From Acinetobacter johnsonii CIP 64.6 (GTDB taxonomy: Bacteria; Pseudomonadota; Gammaproteobacteria; Pseudomonadales; Moraxellaceae): a stretch of 64,000 bases of DNA. Made by a program: the position numbers and the translations under genes. Positions 8,812 through 17,521 of this stretch are shown in pieces. Position 1 is the stretch's first letter. Each line of letters begins with the position of its first letter. The stretch covers positions 317,892-381,891 of the forward strand of contig NZ_KB849230.1 in assembly GCF_000368045.1 (NCBI RefSeq), read 5' to 3'. The notes below the pieces were generated by a model. The model did no database searches. It was not told the DNA's origin and saw only the letters and a program-made list of their open reading frames with translations.

Positions 8812-9891
8812 TTAAACCGCAGCAGTTTCCATTTCAGCTAAAGTTGGATAGTCCACATAACCGGCCGCGACATCTGTTCCAATCATGTTTTCCAGTTTCA
8901 ATTCATTCAGTGGCGCATCTTGAACCAAACGCTCATACAAGTCTGGATTGGCAATATAATCCTTACCCCAAGACACTGCATCCGCTTGACCCAACGCTAA
9001 CAGATCAATCGCATCTTCACGGCTTAAACGCATATTGGCAATCAATGGCACACCACCCGAACGTTGTTTCAGGTACGTACTGATACTGTCATCTGCCAAA
9101 TATTCACGGGTAAAGAAGAAGGCAATCTGACGCTGACCCAATTGTTCCAACGCATAACCAAAGGTTTCACGTGGATCATCATCGCCCATGTCATGCTCAT
9201 CACCACGTGGAGCTAAATGCACCCCAACACGACCTGCACCCCAGACTTCAATCAATGCATCAACCACTTCAAGCAACAAACGCGCGCGGTTTTCTACGCT
9301 GCCACCATATTGGTCTTCACGTAGATTGGTTGAACTTTGTAAAAACTGGTCAATCAAATAACCATTGGCTGCATGCAGCTCCACCCCATCAAAACCTGCC
9401 GCTTTGGCATGAATTGCTGCTTGTTTATATTGTTCAACAATGCTCTGAATTTCAGCAATCTCTAATGCACGAGGCACCACATATTCACGCTTTGGACGCA
9501 ATAAGCTAACCTGACCCGCTTGTTGTACAGCACTTGCAGATACTGGCGTCTCACCATCCAATAAATCAGGGTGCGATACACGACCGACATGCCACAACTG
9601 CGCCACAATTAAGCCCGCTTGGTCATGTACAGCTTGAGTGACCTGTTTCCAGCCTTCAACTTGAGCTTCATTAAATAGCCCCGGTGTATTCAAATAGCCA
9701 TTGGCTTCTTCAGAAATCACGGTCGCTTCAGAAATGATCAAACCTGCACTTGCACGCTGTGCATAATACTCCGCCATCATGGCTGTTGGCACACGGTCTG
9801 CCGTTGCACGACTTCGTGTTAAAGGAGCCATAATGACACGGTTTTTTAAGTGTAGATCACCTAAAGTTAAAGGAGTATTCAGTTCAGCCAT
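8812..9891 (-). CDS. Alkene reductase, Old Yellow Enzyme family (NemA/XenB-like)
   Basis: An FMN-dependent NAD(P)H oxidoreductase that reduces activated C=C bonds and electrophiles such as quinones, N-ethylmaleimide and nitro compounds. The 359-residue TIM-barrel protein shows RVIMAPLTRSRA, AQLWHVGRVSHP, the active-site block FDGVELHAANGYLIDQFL and NLREDQYGGSVENRARL. The ATG at 9891 has GAGGC nearby; an upstream TTG at 9918 is less likely. It lies 27 bases after the ArsR regulator gene, in the same orientation, so it probably belongs to the same redox- or electrophile-responsive operon. Confidence 0.92.
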   Translation of the reverse strand: MAELNTPLTLGDLHLKNRVIMAPLTRSRATADRVPTAMMAEYYAQRASAGLIISEATVISEEANGYLNTPGLFNEAQVEGWKQVTQAVHDQAGLIVAQLWHVGRVSHPDLLDGETPVSASAVQQAGQVSLLRPKREYVVPRALEIAEIQSIVEQYKQAAIHAKAAGFDGVELHAANGYLIDQFLQSSTNLREDQYGGSVENRARLLLEVVDALIEVWGAGRVGVHLAPRGDEHDMGDDDPRETFGYALEQLGQRQIAFFFTREYLADDSISTYLKQRSGGVPLIANMRLSREDAIDLLALGQADAVSWGKDYIANPDLYERLVQDAPLNELKLENMIGTDVAAGYVDYPTLAEMETAAV

Positions 9892-9918
9892 AGTCGCCTC
9901 GATCGCCACTTTTTTCAA

Positions 9919-10218
9919 TTAAAGTGAACGTTGCAAATGTTCGATATATTGCTGAATCAACGCTTCATTGCGAGAAAAATAAGACCATTGTCCATATTTT
10001 TCCACTTGAATTAAACCGGCCTGCTGTAACACGGACAAATGGTTCGACATCGTCGATTGCGATACATTTCCCAACCGTTCGATATGACCTGCACATACGC
10101 CACGTCTAAAGTCACCACATTCGTCACTCGATAAAAATTGTTCTGGTTTTTTTAACCATTCCAAAATTTGGCGACGCGTTGGATTAGCCAAGGCTTTAAA
10201 AATTAAATCTATATCCAT
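9919..10218 (-). CDS. ArsR-family winged-helix regulator (PyeR-like)
   Basis: A 99-residue ArsR/SmtB-type repressor with the typical start FKALANPTRRQILEWL and recognition helix region VSQSTMSNHLSVLQQAGLI, then a beta wing (KYGQWSYFS). Two cysteines, C34 and C42, sit in the linker ECGDFRRGVC and could sense thiol-reactive compounds; this is inference. It precedes the Old Yellow Enzyme gene, an arrangement known from Pseudomonas pyeR-pyeM-xenB, here without the transporter. The ATG at 10218 is preferred over a TTG at 10245. It probably represses its own operon. Confidence 0.85.
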   Translation of the reverse strand: MDIDLIFKALANPTRRQILEWLKKPEQFLSSDECGDFRRGVCAGHIERLGNVSQSTMSNHLSVLQQAGLIQVEKYGQWSYFSRNEALIQQYIEHLQRSL

Positions 10219-10269
10219 ACTCAAGACACGTTTAATGGGCAGCAAAGCGTTGTCAGCTTGTTTTACTTA

Positions 10270-10315
10270 ATATATCGCATTTTTTCGATTTTAATATCGA
10301 TTTTTTTAGATATAT
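10270..10315. promoter_or_regulatory. Candidate operator of the ArsR/OYE operon
   Basis: Nested inverted repeats lie upstream of the arsR-type gene: outer ATATATC (10270-10276) / GATATAT (10309-10315) and inner CGAT (10286-10289) / ATCG (10296-10299). An AT-rich dyad here is what an autoregulating ArsR protein would bind. This is seen only as symmetry; no experimental consensus was applied. Confidence 0.4.
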
Positions 10316-10358
10316 TGTAAAATAACTGATAACACTTTGCTTTCATTCATCATTTAAA

Positions 10359-11454
10359 TTACAAACCTTGTTTTAAGCTTGCTTCAATAAACTTATCAAG
10401 GTCACCATCTAGTACTGCACCTGTGTTGGAATTTTCAACACCCGTACGTAAGTCTTTAATACGCGAGTCATCCAATACATAAGAACGAATCTGACTGCCC
10501 CAACCAATATCCGACTTCGAGTCTTCAAGTGCTTGCGCTGCTTCGTTACGTTTGCTCATTTCCAACTCATACAACTTCGCACGTAACTGTTTCCACGCAT
10601 GGTCACGGTTGGCATGTTGTGAACGTTGGTTCTGACATGCCACCACAATGCCTGTTGGCGCGTGGGTTAAACGTACCGCAGAGTCTGTTTTGTTAATGTG
10701 CTGACCACCTGCACCAGAAGCACGATAGGTATCGGTACGCACGTCAGATGGGTTGATATCAATTTCAATGTTATCATCGACTTCTGGCGAGACAAACACA
10801 GCAGAAAATGACGTATGACGGCGGTTACCCGAGTCAAATGGCGATTTACGTACTAAGCGATGTACGCCCGATTCGGTACGCAACCAACCATAGGCATATT
10901 CACCTTCAACACGAATCGTTGCTGACTTAATCCCAGCCACATCGCCGTCTGACTCTTCCATCAATTCAGCTTTAAAACCATGACGTTCAATCCAGCGCAT
11001 ATACATACGCAGTAGCATTGAAGCCCAGTCTTGTGCTTCTGTCCCACCTGAACCGGCTTGAATTTCCACATAACATGGATTTGGGTCCATTGGGTTACTG
11101 AACATACGGCGGAATTCAAGCTTCGCTAACTCTTCTTCTGCAGAAGTCAATTCAGCTTGGACATCAGCCAACAGACTTTCATCATCTGCTTCTACTGCCA
11201 AATCAAGCATCGCTTGCGCATCTTCAAGCTGCGTTGCCAAACCATCTAACACATTTAAGACGTTTTCAAGTTCGCCTTTTTCTTTGGCCATGGCTTGTGC
11301 ACGGCTTTGATCATTCCAAATCGCGGGATCTTCTAATTCACGGAGAACCTCTTCTAAACGCTCTTTTTTCAGATCGTAGTCAAAGATACCCCCGTAATGT
11401 GAGACCACGGTCGTTTAAGTCTTTTAATTGGTTTAGATACGGATTAATTTCCAC
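10359..11454 (-). CDS. prfB: Peptide chain release factor 2, with programmed +1 frameshift
   Basis: RF2 recognises UAA and UGA stop codons and triggers peptide release. The first 24 codons start at a GTG (11454) and run to an in-frame TGA at 11382-11380. The rest of the gene lies in the +1 frame, giving 364 residues in total. Conserved parts are the GGQ loop (ASGAGGQHINKTDSAVRL) and the SPF-type anticodon loop (RKSPFDSGNRRHTSF). The frameshift makes RF2 autoregulate its own level. The usual partner lysS is not next to it here. Confidence 0.96.
11379..11394 (-). promoter_or_regulatory. prfB +1 frameshift signal
   Basis: On the minus strand the codons read CGG GGG TAT CTT TGA C. The Shine-Dalgarno-like GGGGG sits three bases before the slippery CTT, and the in-frame UGA is followed by C. 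This is the classical RF2 recoding site: the ribosome slips from CTT T to TTT and continues with GAC. Confidence 0.95.
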
Positions 11455-11937
11455 GTGAATTACTCTCAATCAATATAAAGCGAAAAATAGCCGCTGATTA
11501 TATCACAGTCGACGGCTGGGATTATTCATCTCAAATTCGACAAAAACACACCCTTCTTTCTAGAGATTAAAACTGTTTAGCCTCCAAAAAAGTATTCACT
11601 TGATCCAAAATCAAGCTGCATATAAATGCGAACCATCCCATAAAATACATACCTGAGAAGTGTTCTCAACAGACAAACGGACTAAACATTTTGAGTTAAA
11701 ATTGATTAAAATAGCGTCAAAAATTATGAAATCCACAGAATCTACACAATTTTAATAAAACAAAACATTATAAATTTATAATTTATTATCAATCATTTAA
11801 ATTTAAAAAATTACACGATGTAACCTTAGATACAGAGCATTAACTTTCCTTTGGTTGACGCTTTTTTATTTTGCCCTAGACTGAAGTTGTAACAAAAAAT
11901 TAATGAAATACAGTTCCACTTACGAGGGGTACATACC
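11455..11937. other. Intergenic region between prfB and porin gene
   Basis: About 480 bases without a convincing gene. It should hold the divergent promoters of prfB (-) and of the outer-membrane protein gene (+). The only clear structures are a perfect dyad TGAGAA-gtg-TTCTCA (11654-11668) and an AT-rich stretch from about 11700 to 11820 just upstream of the porin leader. Confidence 0.6.
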
Positions 11938-12720
11938 ATGAAAAAATTAGCAATTGCTTCAGCATTACTTTCCGCTCTAGCGATCACAGGTACTGCACAT
12001 GCATACCAAGCAGAGGTGGGTGCTTCAGCTGGCCTAATTGATCCAGACAACGGTAGTTCAAGTGGCTCTTTTGGCGTAGATGGCACATACTATTTCAACC
12101 CAGTTCAAACACGTAATGCGCCACTTGCAGAAGCTGCATTCTTAGACCGTGCAAGTAACGTTAACGCAAAATATCAGTATGACGAAGTTGGTAATGATGA
12201 ACGTCATCGTTACGGCGTAGGTGCTGAAGTTTACATTCCTAACTCAGATTTCTATGTGAGTGGTAATGTTGGTCGCGACGATATGAAATTTGACCGCGGT
12301 GGCGATTTTGATGAGACCGTTTATGGCGCTGAAGTCGGTTATTTACCAGCGCCAGGCTTGTTAATTGCCGCAGGTCTTAAAGGTTGGGATAATGACCGTG
12401 ATGATGGTGTAGACCCGACTTTACGTGCCAAATATGTAACTACACTTTCGAATGGTAAAGACATCAACCTTGAAGCAGGTGCTGCTTTTGGTGATTTAGA
12501 CGAATATAATCTTGCAGCAGATTACTTCATCGATAAAACCTTAAGCCTAGGTGTAGACTACTACAGTAAAGACCGTGACTATGGTGATACTAACGAATTT
12601 GGTATCAATGCACGTAAATTCTTTACCCCACAAGTCAGCCTTGAAGGTCGTGTTGGTTTTGGTGAAGTTGGCAACAACGACTACAACAAATTCGGTGTAG
12701 CTGCTAAATATCGCTTCTAA
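11938..12720 (+). CDS. Putative outer-membrane porin, paralogue 1
   Basis: A 260-residue outer-membrane beta-barrel candidate. It has a clear Sec signal peptide (positions 1-22, cleavage after AHA, mature start YQAEVGAS), alternating hydrophobic/polar segments, many acidic and glycine residues, and a C-terminal Phe (KYRF) as expected for BAM-assembled barrels. Substrate unknown. It is followed by a terminator and then by a second gene with the same plan (GVDGTYYFNPVQ, IPNSDFYVSGN, VGYLPAPGLLIAAGL and DPTLRAKYVT all recur). The purine-rich leader before the ATG contains GAGGGG. Confidence 0.82.
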   Translation: MKKLAIASALLSALAITGTAHAYQAEVGASAGLIDPDNGSSSGSFGVDGTYYFNPVQTRNAPLAEAAFLDRASNVNAKYQYDEVGNDERHRYGVGAEVYIPNSDFYVSGNVGRDDMKFDRGGDFDETVYGAEVGYLPAPGLLIAAGLKGWDNDRDDGVDPTLRAKYVTTLSNGKDINLEAGAAFGDLDEYNLAADYFIDKTLSLGVDYYSKDRDYGDTNEFGINARKFFTPQVSLEGRVGFGEVGNNDYNKFGVAAKYRF

Positions 12721-12745
12721 AACCAATTAAAAACCTTGAATACTC

Positions 12746-12771
12746 AAAGCCCATTTTCGAATGGGCTTTTT
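12746..12771 (+). terminator. Terminator after porin paralogue 1
   Basis: Stem AAAGCCCATT (12746-12755) / AATGGGCTTT (12760-12769) with a TTCG loop and T-tract. It separates the two tandem porin genes into independent units. Confidence 0.88.
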
Positions 12772-12887
12772 GCACTCTGATAAAGCATTGTTATAAATAA
12801 AGATTGACTCCCTGCTACTTTTTTGTACACTTCGTTACAACTGTCATAGAACAGTCATATTTTTATAACAAAGAGAGAACCTCTAAA

Positions 12888-13643
12888 ATGCTTAAAAAAA
12901 TTGCGCTGACTACAGCACTGATCGCAAGCTTCGGGACTGCACATGCTTACCAAGCGGAAATCGGCGGCACCATTGCTGTGGCTGATCCTGATCATGGGGA
13001 CACTTCAATAGGTTTTGGCGTAGATGGCACGTACTACTTCAACCCTGTTCAAATCAAAAACAGCCCATTGAATGAAGCTGCGTTCTTAAACCGCTCAAGC
13101 AATCTCAATGGCGAAGTTTCATATATTGATTATGATTATTACGAAGTCACAGACTTTAATGTTGGACTTGAGTATTTTATTCCAAATTCTGATTTTTACC
13201 TGAACGGTAATATTGGGCAAACTAAACATGAAGCGGACGGTGTTGAAGATCTAGATACCACCATTTATTCTGCTGAAGTAGGTTACCTACCTGTCCCTGG
13301 TTTATTGATTGCGGCGGGCCTACTTGGTTATGATAATGATTATGGTGATGATGTCGATCCAACTTTACGTGCTAAATATGTCACTCAAGTAGGTGCTTAT
13401 GACATGAACTTTGAAGGTGGTGCATCTTTTGGTGATATTGATGCCTACAGCTTTGGAGCTGACCTGTATGTAGATAAAACCCTAAGTGTGGGTCTTGGTT
13501 TCTCTGATACAGATGGGAAAGATGCTGATGTATTTACCATCCGCGCGAAAAAGTTCTTCACGCAACAAGTCAGCCTAGAAGGTGCAATTGACTTTGCCGA
13601 TGACGGCAATGTATTTGGCTTACGTGGTGCTTACCGCTTCTAA
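12888..13643 (+). CDS. Putative outer-membrane porin, paralogue 2
   Basis: A 251-residue relative of the preceding protein: signal peptide ending at AHA, mature start YQAEIGGT, shared blocks GVDGTYYFNPVQ, IPNSDFYLNGN, VGYLPVPGLLIAAGL and DPTLRAKYVT, and C-terminal AYRF. The ATG at 12888 (MLKKIALT) begins the signal peptide and follows GAGAGAA; the open frame extends upstream to 12804 but without signal-peptide character. It arose by tandem duplication and has diverged mainly in the exposed acidic loops. It converges on recJ. Confidence 0.82.
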   Translation: MLKKIALTTALIASFGTAHAYQAEIGGTIAVADPDHGDTSIGFGVDGTYYFNPVQIKNSPLNEAAFLNRSSNLNGEVSYIDYDYYEVTDFNVGLEYFIPNSDFYLNGNIGQTKHEADGVEDLDTTIYSAEVGYLPVPGLLIAAGLLGYDNDYGDDVDPTLRAKYVTQVGAYDMNFEGGASFGDIDAYSFGADLYVDKTLSVGLGFSDTDGKDADVFTIRAKKFFTQQVSLEGAIDFADDGNVFGLRGAYRF

Positions 13644-13659
13644 TTGCAACTAAAATCTA

Positions 13660-13693
13660 TTAAAAAAACCGCTCTATAGAGTGGTTTTTTTAA
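13660..13693. terminator. Bidirectional terminator between porin 2 and recJ
   Basis: TTAAAAAAACC (13660-13670) pairs with GGTTTTTTTAA (13683-13693), around an inner palindrome CTCTATAGAG. It overlaps the recJ stop codon (13690-13692), so recJ termination is built into its last codons. Confidence 0.85.
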
Positions 13694-15396
13694 TGTTGTT
13701 CTAAATGCAAAATGCGAAGTTGTACGCTGACATTGCCACGAAATTCATTTTTATCCAGCTCATAAACCAAACGAACTTGATGGTTCATCTCATTGAACTG
13801 GTATTTGTCCGCCGCATTAAAAGCAATGGCATCCACGACCTGTCCATTTTCTAAAGCAATACGTAATTTTAAATGCACTTCTTTCAACCAGCGGAAATCT
13901 AAAATTTGAAAATTTCCTTCAAAAATAGGCGCTGGAAACTTTTGCCCCCATGGACTAATCTGCTGCAAAAGATCGACCGTTTCAACCTGAATATTCTGTG
14001 CAGCTAACTCGCCATCGGTCCATAAAGTCGCCGTAAATAAACGTTCATCCTGAGCTGTCATCAGTGCTTCAAAGGCCTGCTTGAACTCTTCAAAATGGAC
14101 TTTTTGAATGGTTAAACCCGCTGCCGCAGCATGCCCACCAAAGTGGCTGACCAAATGTGGATATTGCTCAGCAACACACTCAATGGCATCGCGGATATGG
14201 ATTCCTTCAATCGAACGGGCAGAACCTTTGATGTGTATCCCATCTTCATCTGCAGCAAACACAATACTCGGACGATGAAACTGTTCTTTTAAGCGCCCCG
14301 CAACAATGCCAATCACCCCTTGATGCCAATGCGGCTCGAACATAATTAAAGCCGCGGGTAAGACCGTATCATCTAGTTGAATTTGATCCAAGGCTATTAA
14401 AGCCTCTTGTTTCATCGTGGTTTCAACCTGACGACGTTCCACATTCAACTGATTCAGTTGTTCTGCCAATGGATAGGCAGAGGCAAAGTCCTGTGCCAAT
14501 AGACATTCAATTCCGATATCCATGGTTTCCATGCGACCTGCCGCATTAATACGTGGTCCCAGTACAAACCCCAAATCTTGCGCTTTTAAAGTTGCAGCCT
14601 CTCGACCTGCAATCTCCAGTAGAGCACTGATACCAGGGCGGCATAAATGCTGTTGAATGCGCTTCAGGCCAACATCGACCAAGATGCGATTGTTATAGTC
14701 AAGACTGGCAACATCGGCATAGGTGCCTAAGGCCACCAAATCCAAATACTGACTCATGACTGCCGAGGACTTATGCAGTTTTTTACGATAGGTTGATAAG
14801 TTAGCCAGGACATAAAAGGCCACGCCGACCCCAGCTAAGGCTTTACTTGGAAAATCACACCCCAACTGGTTCGGATTCACTACCGCTTGGGCACTGGGAG
14901 TCGGTTTGGTGGTCAAATGGTGATCGGTAATAATCACCTGCATGCCATGATCTTGCGCTTGTTTCACGCCGTCATGACTGGAAATACCATTATCCACAGT
15001 AATCAATAAATCAGGTGTAAAGCTAGTAAATGCTAAATCCGCAATCGCAGGCGTTAAGCCATAACCATATTTAAAGCGGTCTGGAACCAGATACTCTACC
15101 TGCGCCCCCATTTCTCGCAAAGCCAAGATCATCAACGCGGTACTGGTTGCACCATCCGCATCATAATCGCCCACAATGACAATTTTGTGTTGCTGATCAA
15201 TCGCAGCATCCATCAACTGAATCGCTTCATTTAAGCCTTTCAGACTAGGGGCCAGTAAATGCTTGAGCTTTAACTCCAGCTCCTTCGTTGACGCCACCCC
15301 ACGGCGGGCTAAAATTTCTGCAATAAACGCAGGAATGTCCTGAAATAATTCAGGACAGGTAATAAAGGGTCTTTGCTTAATTTGAATGGCTGACAT
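13690..15396 (-). CDS. recJ: Single-stranded-DNA-specific exonuclease RecJ
   Basis: RecJ is a 5'-3' single-strand exonuclease used in RecF-pathway recombination, base excision and mismatch repair. The 568-residue protein carries the DHH phosphoesterase motifs in order: VIVGDYDADGATSTAL, TVDNGISSHDG, VIITDHHLT and LDLVALGTYADVASL. These are followed by the DHHA1 motif SHFGGHAAAAGLT and a C-terminal OB-like part. Its ATG at 15396 directly abuts the pdxH stop, so the genes are co-transcribed in the order glmM, pdxH, recJ. Confidence 0.95.
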   Translation of the reverse strand: MSAIQIKQRPFITCPELFQDIPAFIAEILARRGVASTKELELKLKHLLAPSLKGLNEAIQLMDAAIDQQHKIVIVGDYDADGATSTALMILALREMGAQVEYLVPDRFKYGYGLTPAIADLAFTSFTPDLLITVDNGISSHDGVKQAQDHGMQVIITDHHLTTKPTPSAQAVVNPNQLGCDFPSKALAGVGVAFYVLANLSTYRKKLHKSSAVMSQYLDLVALGTYADVASLDYNNRILVDVGLKRIQQHLCRPGISALLEIAGREAATLKAQDLGFVLGPRINAAGRMETMDIGIECLLAQDFASAYPLAEQLNQLNVERRQVETTMKQEALIALDQIQLDDTVLPAALIMFEPHWHQGVIGIVAGRLKEQFHRPSIVFAADEDGIHIKGSARSIEGIHIRDAIECVAEQYPHLVSHFGGHAAAAGLTIQKVHFEEFKQAFEALMTAQDERLFTATLWTDGELAAQNIQVETVDLLQQISPWGQKFPAPIFEGNFQILDFRWLKEVHLKLRIALENGQVVDAIAFNAADKYQFNEMNHQVRLVYELDKNEFRGNVSVQLRILHLEQH

Positions 15397-16053
15397 TTAT
15401 GGCATCAAACGTTTCAGCATCCAGACATCTTGCTGTTTTTCATAACTTAAACGGTCATGTAAACGGTTCGGACGCCCTTGCCAAAACTCATAATAGTCAG
15501 GCTCGAGACGGTAGCCACCCCAAAAGAGGGGTTTATTCAGTTCTGATTTACTTTCAACTTGGCTTTGCAATTGCTCAAAACGTTGTTGCAAGACTTCACG
15601 GCTTTCAATCACACCACTTTGTGGTGTACTGATATGTGCCGCAATTTGGCTATCTCGTGGCCGCTTATGATAGTAGTCCGTCGATTCTGCTTCAGAAATT
15701 TTGACCACTTTACCACCAATGCGAATCTGACGTTCCTGCTCTTGCCAATAAAACAGTAACTCTGCATATGGGTTTTCTGCCAAATCATTGCCTTTTTGGC
15801 TGTCATAATTGGTATAAAAATCATACCCTGCCTCAGTTGCACCACGCAGCAATACCGTTCGCACATGCGGGCGACCCTGCGCACTTACTGTCGCCAATGA
15901 CATGGCATAGGGTTCGTGTAGTTGTGCTTCTAAAGCATGATTAAACCAAAGCAAGAACTGGGCATGTGGATGGGTTTCTACTCGATCTTCACGCAGCTCG
16001 CCTTTTTGGTAACTTAAACGAAGCTCACTGAGATCTTTAATTAAATCACTCAT
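15397..16053 (-). CDS. pdxH: Pyridoxamine 5'-phosphate oxidase
   Basis: PdxH is an FMN enzyme that oxidises pyridoxine or pyridoxamine 5'-phosphate to pyridoxal 5'-phosphate with O2. The 218-residue length matches the family. Motifs include MSLATVSAQGRPHVRTVLLRG (split across the FMN-binding barrel), FYTNYDSQKGNDLAENP, FYWQEQERQIRIGGKV and the C-terminal FWQGRPNRLHDRLSY. It sits 14 bases after glmM and abuts recJ. Confidence 0.95.
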   Translation of the reverse strand: MSDLIKDLSELRLSYQKGELREDRVETHPHAQFLLWFNHALEAQLHEPYAMSLATVSAQGRPHVRTVLLRGATEAGYDFYTNYDSQKGNDLAENPYAELLFYWQEQERQIRIGGKVVKISEAESTDYYHKRPRDSQIAAHISTPQSGVIESREVLQQRFEQLQSQVESKSELNKPLFWGGYRLEPDYYEFWQGRPNRLHDRLSYEKQQDVWMLKRLMP

Positions 16054-16067
16054 TTCTTCACTCCCTA

Positions 16068-17399
16068 TTAAGCTGCATTCGCACGTACAGCATCAGCCAA
16101 TGTATTGGCTAAAGTGTTGACTTCATCGAGGTCATCCCCTTCCACCATGACACGAATCACAGGTTCAGTACCTGATTTACGAATCAACAAACGACCACGA
16201 CCTTTAAGTTGTTGCTCGGCTTTATCAAATTCAGCCACCAAAGCAGGCACCGCATAAGGGTCAAACATCGCCTCTAGACGTACATTCACCAGCACATTCG
16301 GTAGAAGCTTAAAGTCAGCAACCAATTCATGAAGCGCTTTCTTCTGCTCGACCATCACGGTAAGGACTTGTAGGGCGGCAATAATGGCATCACCTGTGGT
16401 ACTTTTATCCAAGGTTAAAATATGCCCTGATGGCTCACCACCAATGACCCAGCCTTTTTCTTCTAGGCCTTGTAGGACATAGCGATCACCCACATTCGCA
16501 CGTAATAACGCTACACCGGCTCTTTCCAAAGCCAGCTCTAAAGCCATGTTTGACATTAAGGTACCCACTATTCCAGCAGGTTTTTTAGCGCTCTGAGTCG
16601 CCAAGATATATAAAATATGGTCGCCATCAATCAGCTTGCCATCTTTATCCACCAAAATAACACGGTCTGCATCCCCATCAAAAGCGATGCCCAAATCTGC
16701 ACCATTTTCAACTACAGCTTGTTGCAAACTTTCAGGGTGTGTTGAACCACATTGCTCATTGATATTTACACCGTTAGGCTCATTATGAATGGCAATGACC
16801 TTGGCGCCGAGCTCACGAAAGACCGATGGACCCACGTTATATGCAGCACCATTTGCACAATCCACCACAATGGTTAAATCATTCAAGTCTAAATGGTATG
16901 GAAATGTGGATTTACAAAACTCGATGTAACGCCCATTGGCATCTTTTACGCGGACACTTTTACCCAAGTTTGCCGTGTCTTCAATCACTAATTCTTTTTC
17001 AAGTTCTTGATTAATTTCTTCTTGAATAGCATCTGGTAGTTTCTTACCTTCACTGGAAAAGAACTTGATCCCATTATCAAAATAAGGATTATGTGATGCT
17101 GAAATCACAATGCCCAAACTTGCATGTAAAGCACGAGTCAAATGTGCAATCGCTGGGGTTGGCAATGGGCCTAGTAAATGTACATACACCCCTGCTGCGT
17201 TTAAACCCGCTTGTAATGCTGACTCTAAAATATAACCCGATAAACGTGTGTCTTTACCAAGTACCACCAATGGTTTTGATTTTTTACTGTGGCGTTTTAA
17301 AACTTTCCCTGCGGCAAAGCCTAATTTAAGGGCAAATTCAGGGGTAATAGGGAGGACGCCAAACTTACCGCGAATACCATCGGTACCAAAATAACTCAT
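16068..17399 (-). CDS. glmM: Phosphoglucosamine mutase
   Basis: GlmM interconverts glucosamine-6-phosphate and glucosamine-1-phosphate, feeding UDP-GlcNAc for peptidoglycan and LPS. The 443-residue protein starts with the diagnostic MSYFGTDGIRG. It has the catalytic phosphoserine loop ISASHNPYFDNG (Ser102), the metal-binding DGDADR, the sugar-binding GEPSGH, and the phosphate-binding RKSGTEPVIRVMVEG near the C-terminus. It is first of the glmM-pdxH-recJ run. Unlike in Escherichia coli it is not next to folP or ftsH in this window. Confidence 0.96.
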   Translation of the reverse strand: MSYFGTDGIRGKFGVLPITPEFALKLGFAAGKVLKRHSKKSKPLVVLGKDTRLSGYILESALQAGLNAAGVYVHLLGPLPTPAIAHLTRALHASLGIVISASHNPYFDNGIKFFSSEGKKLPDAIQEEINQELEKELVIEDTANLGKSVRVKDANGRYIEFCKSTFPYHLDLNDLTIVVDCANGAAYNVGPSVFRELGAKVIAIHNEPNGVNINEQCGSTHPESLQQAVVENGADLGIAFDGDADRVILVDKDGKLIDGDHILYILATQSAKKPAGIVGTLMSNMALELALERAGVALLRANVGDRYVLQGLEEKGWVIGGEPSGHILTLDKSTTGDAIIAALQVLTVMVEQKKALHELVADFKLLPNVLVNVRLEAMFDPYAVPALVAEFDKAEQQLKGRGRLLIRKSGTEPVIRVMVEGDDLDEVNTLANTLADAVRANAA

Positions 17400-17468
17400 G
17401 TTCTACTCACTTCTTAATGGTGATCTAAATCATCACTTTTTTACTCACGACACTTTACACCAAAACGA

Positions 17469-17496
17469 AAAAGCCGTCATAAAAATGACGGCTTTT
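17469..17496 (-). terminator. guaB terminator
   Basis: A 12-bp perfect stem AAAAGCCGTCAT (17469-17480) / ATGACGGCTTTT (17485-17496) with a 4-nt loop. On the minus strand it ends in a T-tract (TTTTTCGTTTT), 25 bases downstream of the guaB stop. Confidence 0.9.
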
Positions 17497-17521
17497 ACAT
17501 TCAACAATTCGTATAACTTTA

